NCBI GenBank assembly: GCA_012032575.1
Contig: JAAUSP010000413.1
Span: forward strand, 1-6,978
Length of the DNA: 6,978 nt
From: Anaerolineales bacterium
GTDB taxonomy: Bacteria; Chloroflexota; Anaerolineae; 4572-78; J111
Reading direction: 5' to 3'
This document shows positions 1-5,627 of this stretch, in pieces. The notes beneath the pieces are model-generated. The model saw only the letters and a program-made list of their open reading frames with translations. It was not told the origin of the DNA and ran no database searches. The translations under genes and the position numbers were made by a program. The number at the start of each line of letters is the position of its first letter. Position 1 is the first letter of the stretch.

Positions 1-191
1 GTAGATAACGGGCAGGGGTTCAATCCGGCCAGTTTGAACGGGTCGAAACAGGAAACCATTACGGTTTGCAGGGTATCCGCGAACGACTGGAGGTGGTGCG
101 TGGCTCCTTTAAATTGGAGAGCACGCCCAACCACGGCACCGCGCTGCTGGTCACGGTGCCCAAAAATCCGCTGGCCCTGATTGGGGGATAA
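1..191 (+). CDS. Sensor histidine kinase, C-terminal HATPase fragment (5' truncated, frameshifted)
   Basis: This is the 3' end of a two-component sensor kinase; the rest lies before the window. Frame 1 from base 1 gives VDNGQGFNPASLNG, the ATP-binding N/G1 box (DNGxGF). The homology then jumps to frame 3 from about base 42, giving VETGNHYGLQGIRERLE (the G2-type GLxGIRER box) and STPNHGTALLVTVP, the last HATPase strand, ending at TAA 189-191. GLxGIRER followed by GT-x-L/V-x-V-x-(V)P is typical of HisKA_3 (NarX/LiaS/DesK-like) kinases, which pair with NarL-type regulators such as the one just downstream. Frame 3 has a stop at 6-8 and frame 1 stops at 178-180, so neither frame covers the domain alone. 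One extra G in the GGG at 40-42 would join them. The kinase would autophosphorylate on His and pass phosphate to the adjacent regulator; its stimulus cannot be told from this fragment. Confidence 0.85.
183..188 (+). promoter_or_regulatory. Ribosome binding site fixing the ATG-193 start
   Basis: A purine run, GGGGGA, lies 4 bases before ATG 193 and overlaps the last kinase codons. It favours ATG 193 over the in-frame TTG at 181, which has no comparable purine run at the right distance. The kinase stop (189-191) lies between this site and the ATG, so translation of the two genes is probably coupled. Confidence 0.5.
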
Positions 192-192
192 G

Positions 193-891
193 ATGATTGA
201 CGAACAAGCCGTAAAAGTTTTGGTGGTAGACGACCAGCAGTTGATGCGCGACGGCATTTCTTCGCTGTTGAGCATCCAGGATGGCATCGAGGTGATTGGC
301 ACGGCTGTCAACGGCCAGGAAGCCATTGAACAGGCGCTGGCGCTGACCCCGGATGTCATTTTGATGGATGTGCGCATGCCGGTGATGAACGGTATCACCG
401 CCACCGAGCAGGTTCGCCGGCAGCTTCCTACCTGCCAGGTGCTCATGCTGACCACCTTTGACGATGAAGAAGATATTGTCAAAGCTCTCATCGCCGGGGC
501 CAACGGCTATTTGCTCAAAGATATTCCGGCCCAGGATTTGGCCCAGGCCGTCCGCCTGGCCCACCGGGGCATTTACCAGATCGAACCCTCCATCGCCGGC
601 AAATTGGTCAGCGTGCTCATCAAGCAGACCGGCTCCGGCCCGGTCTCACCCGCTGCCCCGGCCAAAAAAGAGAGTTCCGCCCAGGCCGTCGCCGCTCAAT
701 TTGATTTGACCGAGCGAGAGATGGAAGTGCTGCAATTGATCGCCACCGGGGCCACCAACCGCGAAATTGCCGAGGAACTGGTGGTCAGCGAAGGCACCGT
801 CAAGAACCACGTCTCCAATATCCTCAGCCGCCTCGGCCTGCGGGACCGCACCCAGGCCGCCATTTTTGCCCGCGAAAACAATCTGCTGTAA
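193..891 (+). CDS. Two-component response regulator, NarL/FixJ family
   Basis: A 232-residue DNA-binding regulator, complete and of the normal length for this family. Residues 7-125 are the receiver domain: acidic pair D13-D14, phospho-acceptor D59 in the motif LMDVRMPVMNG, switch T87 and invariant K109 in GYLLKD. A linker rich in Ala/Pro/Ser (about 148-168) leads to the LuxR-type helix-turn-helix at 170-232. That domain starts with LTEREMEVLQLIATG, has NREIAEELVVSEGTVKNHV as the recognition region, and ends with a family-typical dimer/scaffold helix. It is encoded 1 base after the kinase stop, so kinase and regulator are almost certainly co-transcribed and partners. Phosphorylation should promote dimerisation and promoter binding. 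Its targets are unknown; the secreted-protein genes downstream are candidates only because they are close. ATG 193 is preferred to TTG 181 because of the ribosome binding site and because 181 would overlap the kinase. Confidence 0.95.
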   Translation: MIDEQAVKVLVVDDQQLMRDGISSLLSIQDGIEVIGTAVNGQEAIEQALALTPDVILMDVRMPVMNGITATEQVRRQLPTCQVLMLTTFDDEEDIVKALIAGANGYLLKDIPAQDLAQAVRLAHRGIYQIEPSIAGKLVSVLIKQTGSGPVSPAAPAKKESSAQAVAAQFDLTEREMEVLQLIATGATNREIAEELVVSEGTVKNHVSNILSRLGLRDRTQAAIFARENNLL

Positions 892-900
892 GAAAGAAAT

Positions 901-979
901 TAGAGATTGGAGATTATTGACCCTAATCTCCAATCTCCAATCTCCAATCTCCAATCTCCAATCTCCAATCTTTAATCTT
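901..979 (+). repeat. AATCTCC heptamer repeat with inverted head (stem-loop)
   Basis: The 184-base gap between the regulator and the next gene is mostly this repeat. Six perfect tandem copies of AATCTCC run from 925 to 966, followed by two degraded copies (AATCTTT, AATCTTC) to 980. Just before them, 903-915 holds the reverse complement (GAGATTGGAGATT). The segment can therefore fold as a 14-bp stem, 903-916 with 924-937, and a 7-base loop. No U-run follows, so it is not a classical intrinsic terminator, though it could stall or attenuate transcription out of the regulator gene. The same repeat recurs at 4499-4552. Chance open frames through the repeat give the periodic peptide NLQSPIS and are not genes. 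The rest of the gap, 980-1060, shows no convincing promoter. Confidence 0.9.
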
Positions 980-1062
980 CACCCTCCCAACAGGCCGTAT
1001 CCTTTTGCCGGGTTGACCAGACTCCCCAATGCCGGGCGTTTCTTTTGAGTCACCTTATTACA

Positions 1063-1070
1063 AAAGGAGG
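1063..1070 (+). promoter_or_regulatory. Strong Shine-Dalgarno for the TTG-1076 start
   Basis: AAAGGAGG lies 5 bases before TTG 1076, a near-perfect match to the anti-Shine-Dalgarno at optimal spacing. It supports the unusual TTG start. No other start upstream of the signal peptide is available, since the next in-frame Met is far inside the protein (residue 256). Confidence 0.85.
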
Positions 1071-1075
1071 CCACT

Positions 1076-2440
1076 TTGACAAGACCCAATAAAGCGCTTA
1101 AAAAGACTCAGTACCTATTTCTCGCAAGTTCGATTTTAGCTCTGACCCTCATTAGCCTCACCCCCGCTGCTATCCGGGCCGATGAGCCGGTCCAAACCCA
1201 GGCAGCCCCCACCATTGACGGCTGCCCCGTTTTTCCCGCCGATAATATTTGGAACACGCCCGTTGATACCCTTCCGGTTGATCCAAACTCCGCCACCTAC
1301 ATCAACACCATCGGCGCAACCCGGCAAGTCCACGCCGATTTTGGCTCCGGCGATTGGCCGCCCGGCTCCGGTGCGCCGATTGGCATCCCGTTTGTGGTTG
1401 TGCCCAGTGATCAAATTTCTGTCACCATTCACATCTCCCCCTACGACGACGAGAGTGATCCCGGCCCCTATCCTGTTCCAGAAAATGCTCCGGTTGAAGG
1501 CCATCCGAATACCGATGGCGACCGGCACGTGTTAGTCGTCCGCCAGGGCGAATGTAAACTGTATGAACTCTATCGCGCCTTCGTCAACGGGGATGACAGT
1601 TGGGACGCCGAGTCTGCGGCCAGGTATGATTTGACCGCCAACGGTCCCTTGAGGACCGACGGCTGGACCTCCGCCGACGCCGCCGGCCTGCCGATTCTAC
1701 CCGGCCTGGTGCGCTATGAAGAAGTGCTGGCCGGCGAGATCAATCACGCCCTGCGTTTTACCGTCCCTCAAACGCGCAAGGCCCACGTCTGGCCCGCCCG
1801 CCACGATGCTTCCAGTTTGACCGGCACGCAGTATCCGCCGATGGGCCAGCGTTTCCGGCTGCGAGCCGATTTTGATGTTTCCGGTTATCACCCCCATGCT
1901 CAAGTTATTCTTCGTGCCCTCAAAAAATACGGCATGATCCTGGCCGATAACGGCTCAGCCTGGTACATCTCCGGTGCGCCCAATGATAACTGGGACAACG
2001 ATGTCCTGCATGAGTTGGACGCCGTCATTGGCTCCGATTTTGAGGCGGTGGATGTTTCCTCATTCATGGTCAGCCCTAATTCCGGGCAGGTGCAAGGGTT
2101 TAGCCTCAACGCTGCGCCTTCATTCCAGACTGTTGACGCGAGTGAAAGCGCCACTTATCAATTAAACCTGACCAAAATTGCCAGCAATTTCGCCTCCACC
2201 GTCACCTTAACCCCTAACAGTTCGCCGCCCAATCTCCAAATAAATTTATCACCCAACAGCCTGACCCCCTCCGGCCTGGTCACGCTCACCTTAACCGATA
2301 CCCACCCCAGTGGCCCGCTGACTCCCCCGGTGTTACATAACCTCACCATCACCGGTGTCGGCGGTGGCTTCAACCGTCAGGTCACAGTCAGCCTGCTGGT
2401 CGGTGGGACACAGACTTACTTGCCGGTTATTCTAAAATAA
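1076..2440 (+). CDS. Secreted protein with conserved domain of unknown function and C-terminal beta-sandwich-like module
   Basis: A 454-residue exported protein. Residues 1-35 form a Sec signal peptide: basic n-region (TRPNKALKK), hydrophobic core at 13-33 and probable cleavage after AIRA35. Residues about 48-332 form one compact domain that starts CPVFPADNIWNTPVDTLP and ends HPHAQVILRALKKYGMILAD, then GSAWYISGAPNDNWD. From memory this pattern recurs in uncharacterised secreted proteins of Actinobacteria, Acidobacteria and Chloroflexota, and I know of no established function. Its only cysteines, C50 and C160, could form a disulfide. His-rich and Asp-rich stretches (HPNTDGDRH at 143-151, YHPHAQ at 271-276) could bind metal, but no known catalytic motif is visible. 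Residues 341-454 are a Thr/Ser/Asn-rich, strand-alternating module ending TYLPVILK, which closely resembles the C-terminus of the next gene's product. That gene starts 53 bases downstream, so the two are probably co-transcribed. Confidence 0.88.
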   Translation: MTRPNKALKKTQYLFLASSILALTLISLTPAAIRADEPVQTQAAPTIDGCPVFPADNIWNTPVDTLPVDPNSATYINTIGATRQVHADFGSGDWPPGSGAPIGIPFVVVPSDQISVTIHISPYDDESDPGPYPVPENAPVEGHPNTDGDRHVLVVRQGECKLYELYRAFVNGDDSWDAESAARYDLTANGPLRTDGWTSADAAGLPILPGLVRYEEVLAGEINHALRFTVPQTRKAHVWPARHDASSLTGTQYPPMGQRFRLRADFDVSGYHPHAQVILRALKKYGMILADNGSAWYISGAPNDNWDNDVLHELDAVIGSDFEAVDVSSFMVSPNSGQVQGFSLNAAPSFQTVDASESATYQLNLTKIASNFASTVTLTPNSSPPNLQINLSPNSLTPSGLVTLTLTDTHPSGPLTPPVLHNLTITGVGGGFNRQVTVSLLVGGTQTYLPVILK

Positions 2441-2444
2441 TCTT

Positions 2445-2472
2445 CTGACAACTGATTACTGATCCCTGATTA
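2445..2472 (+). repeat. Short 7-bp-period tandem repeat (CTGAYNN)
   Basis: Four consecutive heptamers, CTGACAA, CTGATTA, CTGATCC and CTGATTA, fill half of the 53-base gap between the two secreted-protein genes. The unit differs from AATCTCC but has the same 7-base period. It ends 9 bases before the ribosome binding site at 2482. Confidence 0.65.
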
Positions 2473-2481
2473 CCAACCTCC

Positions 2482-2488
2482 AAGGAGA
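2482..2488 (+). promoter_or_regulatory. Shine-Dalgarno for the ATG-2494 start
   Basis: AAGGAGA lies 5 bases before ATG 2494, at ideal spacing. It confirms the start directly ahead of a signal peptide. Confidence 0.8.
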
Positions 2489-2493
2489 ACCTC

Positions 2494-4317
2494 ATGCCTG
2501 TAAAAACCACTCTAGTTTGTATCTTGAGCCTGACCCTTTTGCTGATTTTGACCGGCTTCCCTGCCGACACCCAGGCGACGCCCCTTAGTGCGGTCAGCGC
2601 CCCTATCCTCAAATGGGCCTACGGCGGCTGTTTCAGTTCGTGGTGCGAAACCGGCTGGTACGCCTCGCCGGCTGTGGCAAACCTCGACGGAGACGCGCAG
2701 GCCGAAGTCATCTGGGGAGCGTATGATTTGGTCGCGCTGGATGGACTGACCGGCAGCGAGCAGTGGCGCGCCGACAACGGCAGCCGCATCTGGCCCGGCA
2801 TTGCCGTCGCCGACCTGACCGGCGATGGCGACCTGGAAATTATCGTCGGGCGGGGCAGCGATCAGGTGACGGTTTACAATCACAACGGCGGCGTCGAGTG
2901 GACCCGCAATCCCTTCGGCGGCGGCGAAGTCCGCACTTTGGCCGTTGAAAATCTGGAAAGCACCGGGACGATGGAAGTCATTGTGGGCCGCGCCAGCGGC
3001 GGATCATACCAGCAGCTCAACGTCTTCGAGGCCAACGGGACGCAGCGGGCCGGTTGGCCCGCTCGACGTACCGGCGAACCCGGCTACGGCTGGGGCATGT
3101 ACAACGAAAATGTCACCATTGCCGACCTGAACAACGATGGTTTCAAAGAAATCATCGGCCCCACCGATACCCACTACATCACCGCCCTGGACCGCAACGG
3201 CAACCAGCTTGCAGTCAACAGCCTCTACAGCCCGCGCACCGTCTGGAGCCAGGTCGGCGTCCACGTGGATCAGGCCGCCGATTTGCGCGGCTATGCCAAC
3301 TGCGGCAGCGAGCATCGCCCCAACTTTGCCAACAGCGCTCCCGCCATCGCCGATGTGGACAGCAACGGCACGCTGGAAATCATTGTTGTGGGCGACGTAT
3401 ACAACTGCGCCATCGGCGACCCGGATGGCGATATGTATCACCTGCCCTGGATTCTCAACCTCGACCGGACCCGCTGGAGCGGCAGCGGCTTCGACTGGAC
3501 GGTCATTCCCGCCGCCGAACCGGACAGCAGCCCCCTTTCCCAGGATTACAACGTCATCCAGAACAGCGTCACCAACGCCGTGGTAGCCGACCTCGACGGC
3601 GACGGTTTCAAGGAAATTCTCTATCCGTCTTACGATGGTCGGCTGCACGCCTTCTGGCTGGACAAAAGCGAAAAGCACAACTGGCCCTTTGACGTGGACG
3701 TGCCCGGCAGCGACATTCGCTTTGGCAGCGAGCCGGTGGTCGCCGATCTGGACAACGACGGCAAAGCCGAAGTCATCTTCACCTCCTGGCCCCAAAACGG
3801 CGGCAACCGCAACGGCCAGTTGCACATTCTCGACTTTCAGGGCAACCAAATCCAGGTTCAGGATTTGCCCGCCTCGCGCGGCGGCACCTGGAACGGCAGC
3901 CTCGGCGCGCCCACCATCGCCGATATTGACGGCGACCCCGATATGGAACTGGTCATCGGCACCGTATCGAGCGGAGTGGTGGCTTATGACCTGCCCGGCA
4001 CGGCCAACGCTCGCATTTTGTGGGGCACTGGACGAGGCAGTTTCAAGCGTACTGGGGTATCGCCGGCAGATGAGGGCTTCAGTTTAACTGCCGCCCCCTC
4101 CACTAAGGCCATTGACCCCGGCGGGTCGGCCCAGTACACCCTCAACGTGCAAAGCAATGATGCCTTCAGTGGCACCGTCACCGTAGATATTACCAACCCC
4201 GCCCCGGCCGAGTTGAACATTTCGCCCACCTCGCAAACACTCGCCCCCACCCGGCCAGGTCAACTTGACCGTCACCGACAGCACCGCCGGGCCGGTTCTG
4301 CCCGGTCAATGGTATAA
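2494..4317 (+). CDS. Secreted FG-GAP/VCBS-type beta-propeller protein (3' end frameshifted)
   Basis: As it stands the frame encodes 607 residues. The natural product is probably 640 residues, ending at 4417. Residues 1-28 are a signal peptide (VKTT, hydrophobic 7-20, likely cleavage after TQA28). Residues 55-500 carry eight Asp-rich loops of the FG-GAP/VCBS kind (DxDxDGxxEI/V): ANLDGDAQAEVIW 62-74, ADLTGDGDLEIIVG 106-119, ENLESTGTMEVIVG 152-165, ADLNNDGFKEII 210-221, ADVDSNGTLEIIV 286-298, ADLDGDGFKEIL 365-376, ADLDNDGKAEVIF 417-429 and ADIDGDPDMELVIG 476-489. Such repeats form calcium-stabilised beta-propeller blades, as in integrin alpha chains and bacterial surface proteins. They usually serve binding or adhesion; no enzyme motif is seen here. 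Cysteine pair C46/C51 sits at the mature N-terminus. Residues from 528 are the module shared with the preceding gene. At residue 586 the frame goes wrong: the last 21 residues (RPGQLDRHRQ... to V607) are basic out-of-frame sequence. Confidence 0.88.
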   Translation: MPVKTTLVCILSLTLLLILTGFPADTQATPLSAVSAPILKWAYGGCFSSWCETGWYASPAVANLDGDAQAEVIWGAYDLVALDGLTGSEQWRADNGSRIWPGIAVADLTGDGDLEIIVGRGSDQVTVYNHNGGVEWTRNPFGGGEVRTLAVENLESTGTMEVIVGRASGGSYQQLNVFEANGTQRAGWPARRTGEPGYGWGMYNENVTIADLNNDGFKEIIGPTDTHYITALDRNGNQLAVNSLYSPRTVWSQVGVHVDQAADLRGYANCGSEHRPNFANSAPAIADVDSNGTLEIIVVGDVYNCAIGDPDGDMYHLPWILNLDRTRWSGSGFDWTVIPAAEPDSSPLSQDYNVIQNSVTNAVVADLDGDGFKEILYPSYDGRLHAFWLDKSEKHNWPFDVDVPGSDIRFGSEPVVADLDNDGKAEVIFTSWPQNGGNRNGQLHILDFQGNQIQVQDLPASRGGTWNGSLGAPTIADIDGDPDMELVIGTVSSGVVAYDLPGTANARILWGTGRGSFKRTGVSPADEGFSLTAAPSTKAIDPGGSAQYTLNVQSNDAFSGTVTVDITNPAPAELNISPTSQTLAPTRPGQLDRHRQHRRAGSARSMV

Positions 4318-4417
4318 TATTCCAGTCATCACCACCGGCGGCGGCTTCACCCGGACGGCAACCATCAGCCTGCTGATCGGCGGCACGCGGACCTATTTGC
4401 CGGTGATTCGGAAATAA
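4253..4417 (+). other. Out-of-frame 3' end of the propeller gene (YLPVI tail)
   Basis: Frame 2 across this stretch reads GQVNLTVTDSTAGPVLPG, then QWYNIPVITTGGGFTRTATI, then SLLIGGTRTYLPVIRK, and stops at TAA 4415-4417. It matches the end of the preceding gene's product almost position for position (VTLTLTDTHPSGPLTPPV, TITGVGGGFNRQVTVSLL, VGGTQTYLPVILK). It is therefore the true C-terminus of the gene that starts at 2494. Deleting one C from the CCC at 4250-4252 joins the frames as ...TLAPTGQVNLTV..., giving 640 residues in total. Confidence 0.88.
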
Positions 4418-4430
4418 CCCCGAATCCGAC

Positions 4431-4459
4431 TCGACCCGAACCTCGACCTGTGTTAGAAT
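4431..4459 (+). promoter_or_regulatory. Candidate sigma-70-type promoter for the radical SAM operon
   Basis: TCGACC at 4431-4436 (4 of 6 against TTGACA) stands 17 bases ahead of TAGAAT at 4454-4459 (5 of 6 against TATAAT). TGT precedes the -10, making an extended -10 element. It lies 14 bases after the end of the restored propeller gene and about 100 bases before GTG 4559. Transcription would start near 4466, so the hairpin at 4499-4547 would lie in the 5' leader. This is consensus matching only. Confidence 0.4.
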
Positions 4460-4498
4460 GAAGGCAGGTTAAAATAGACCCAATTCACTCAAACAGGA

Positions 4499-4552
4499 GA
4501 GATTGGAGATTGGAGATTCAAACTAATAATCTCCAATCTCCAATCTCCAATC
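4499..4552 (+). repeat. AATCTCC inverted heptamer repeat, 20-bp hairpin in the leader of the radical SAM gene
   Basis: Heptamers of GGAGATT orientation (4499-4518) face AATCTCC copies (4528-4548 plus a partial copy to 4552). Bases 4499-4518 pair perfectly with 4528-4547 around a 9-base loop, CAAACTAAT. Because the arms are tandem heptamers, the stem can slip by 7 bases. It is the same element as at 901-979, but with fewer right-hand and more left-hand copies. No U-run follows. It ends 6 bases before the GTG start, leaving no room for a normal ribosome binding site next to the start codon. Confidence 0.9.
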
Positions 4553-4558
4553 ATCATA

Positions 4559-5194
4559 GTGCCCAATTATCTCCGTAACCTCATCAACCTGAGCCGTGGT
4601 CAGTCGGTCCTGCTGCCGTTGGTGGCGGTCTTTCATTTGACCGGGCGCTGCAATCTCAACTGCGTTTACTGTGAGGATTACGGCGCCCGCCGGCCCAACG
4701 ACGAACTGGCCCAACTGGGCGTGTTGCCCCTGGCCCAGGCCGAGCGGGTGCTGGCCATTTTACGCCAGGCCACGCCCCATCTGATTTTGACCGGCGGCGA
4801 GCCGCTGCTCTACCCGGAGATTGAGGCCCTGGTCAGCCAGGCCAAAGCCGGGCATCATTTCCAGCATGTCACCCTGCTGACCAACGGACTGCTGCTATCC
4901 AAACATCCCGGCTTATTACCTCATCTCGACCGGCTGGTGATCAGCCTGGACTCGCTGGATGTGGCGTGCTGGGGGCAAACCATCGGCCTGGACAGCCGGG
5001 CCGCTGAAACTATCATCCAGACCATTATCGAGGTGGCCGGGCGTCAGGCCAGTGACAAATTTGAACTGGTCGCCAATTGCGTTATCACCCCCGAAACCCT
5101 GCCCGACGCCGAAGCCGTGCTGGATTTCTGCCTCCGGCATCACATCGCCTTTGCCTTTTCGCCCCAATCTTTTCAACAACTGGCCGCGCTATGA
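4559..5194 (+). CDS. Radical SAM enzyme, N-terminal part (frameshifted)
   Basis: The frame as it stands encodes 211 residues; the whole gene is probably 4559-5627 (355 residues). Residues 21-200 are a radical SAM core. The CxxxCxxC motif C31-C35-C38 (RCNLNCVYC) should hold the 4Fe-4S cluster that cleaves S-adenosylmethionine. GGEP at 79-82 binds the SAM amino group. TLLTNGLLL (about 105-113) and LVISLDSLD (about 126-134) are the usual barrel strands. GTG is the only start that leaves the first barrel strand intact with a sensible N-terminus, although no ribosome binding site lies directly before it (AGGAG at 4495 is beyond the hairpin). The frame ends prematurely in FSPQSFQQLAAL at TGA 5192-5194. 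Removing one T from TTTT 5170-5173 changes this to FSPQSFNNWPRYELL and opens the downstream part. The substrate is unknown. Linkage to an FAD oxidoreductase suggests small-molecule or lipid/pigment biosynthesis. Confidence 0.87.
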   Translation: MPNYLRNLINLSRGQSVLLPLVAVFHLTGRCNLNCVYCEDYGARRPNDELAQLGVLPLAQAERVLAILRQATPHLILTGGEPLLYPEIEALVSQAKAGHHFQHVTLLTNGLLLSKHPGLLPHLDRLVISLDSLDVACWGQTIGLDSRAAETIIQTIIEVAGRQASDKFELVANCVITPETLPDAEAVLDFCLRHHIAFAFSPQSFQQLAAL

Positions 5195-5627
5195 GCTGCT
5201 GGTCGCCGAGGCTTATCGCGCCTTTGTGGATAAAGTGATCGCTTGCAAAAAGCTGGGTCTAAAAATCCTGGGCAGTCTGGCCTATCTGAAGCTGGCCCGT
5301 GATTTCCAGCCCTACACCTGTTACCCCACCCTGGTCCCGCGTGTTTTGCCTAACGGCGAGCTGATTTACCCCTGCCGCCCCATCGAGCGCAGCGGGACCG
5401 CTCAGGGGGGCCGCCCCTGCAACCTGACCCGCGTGGACTCCTGGGCCGAAGCGATGCGTCTGGCCGTGGACAAATTCGGTCCGCCCCCGCAAACCTGTTT
5501 CAGTTGCTTTCAACAGTGCTATGCCGAACCCTCGTTGATGCAGGCTCAACCGGTCTCATTCTTGCGGGAAATGGTGATGTTCAGCGCCTCACGCCAAGCC
5601 AAACTCCACATCTTTGCCCCAGGATAA
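5172..5627 (+). CDS. Radical SAM enzyme, C-terminal cysteine-rich part (out-of-frame continuation)
   Basis: Frame 3 continues the radical SAM protein, beginning FNNWPRYELLVAEAYRAF and ending at TAA 5625-5627. It has no start codon of its own near its beginning, so it is the second half of the gene at 4559 and not a separate gene. In joined numbering it supplies residues 205-355. It holds cysteines C254 (TCYPTLVP), C272 (PNGELIYPCRPIE), C287 (PCNL) and the cluster C313-x2-C316-x3-C320 (CFSCFQQC). A G-E-L-x-x-P-C segment followed by a CxxC-x3-C cluster resembles the SPASM/twitch auxiliary iron-sulfur domain of radical SAM maturases and related enzymes, so a second 4Fe-4S cluster is likely. Its stop overlaps the next gene's ATG (TAATG). 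Confidence 0.85.
   Translation, partial: FNNWPRYELLVAEAYRAFVDKVIACKKLGLKILGSLAYLKLARDFQPYTCYPTLVPRVLPNGELIYPCRPIERSGTAQGGRPCNLTRVDSWAEAMRLAVDKFGPPPQTCFSCFQQCYAEPSLMQAQPVSFLREMVMFSASRQAKLHIFAPG

Noticed and set aside
181..192. TTG 181 as start of the response regulator
   Set aside because: It would overlap the kinase end and lacks a well-spaced ribosome binding site. ATG 193 has one and gives a normal receiver-domain N-terminus.
903..937. Rho-independent terminator after the response regulator
   Set aside because: The stem is AT-rich, no U-run follows the 3' arm, and the arm continues into more repeat copies, so a terminator call is not supported.
925..979. Possible CRISPR array
   Set aside because: The units are 7 bases with no spacers between them and no cas genes nearby. 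It is a simple tandem repeat.
1013..1041. TTGACC at 1013-1018 as a -35 box for the first secreted-protein gene
   Set aside because: The hexamer 17 bases further on is GCGTTT, with no resemblance to a -10 element.
3004..3849. 281-residue open frame on the minus strand across the propeller gene
   Set aside because: It lies wholly opposite a strongly supported gene with eight recognisable FG-GAP-type loops. Its periodic Val/Gly/Ala composition mirrors the repeats on the other strand, as expected in high-GC DNA.
5504..5626. ATG 5504 as start of the oxidoreductase
   Set aside because: The added 41 residues overlap the cysteine cluster region of the radical SAM gene in another frame and have no flavoprotein character. 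ATG 5627 sits in a TAATG coupling site.
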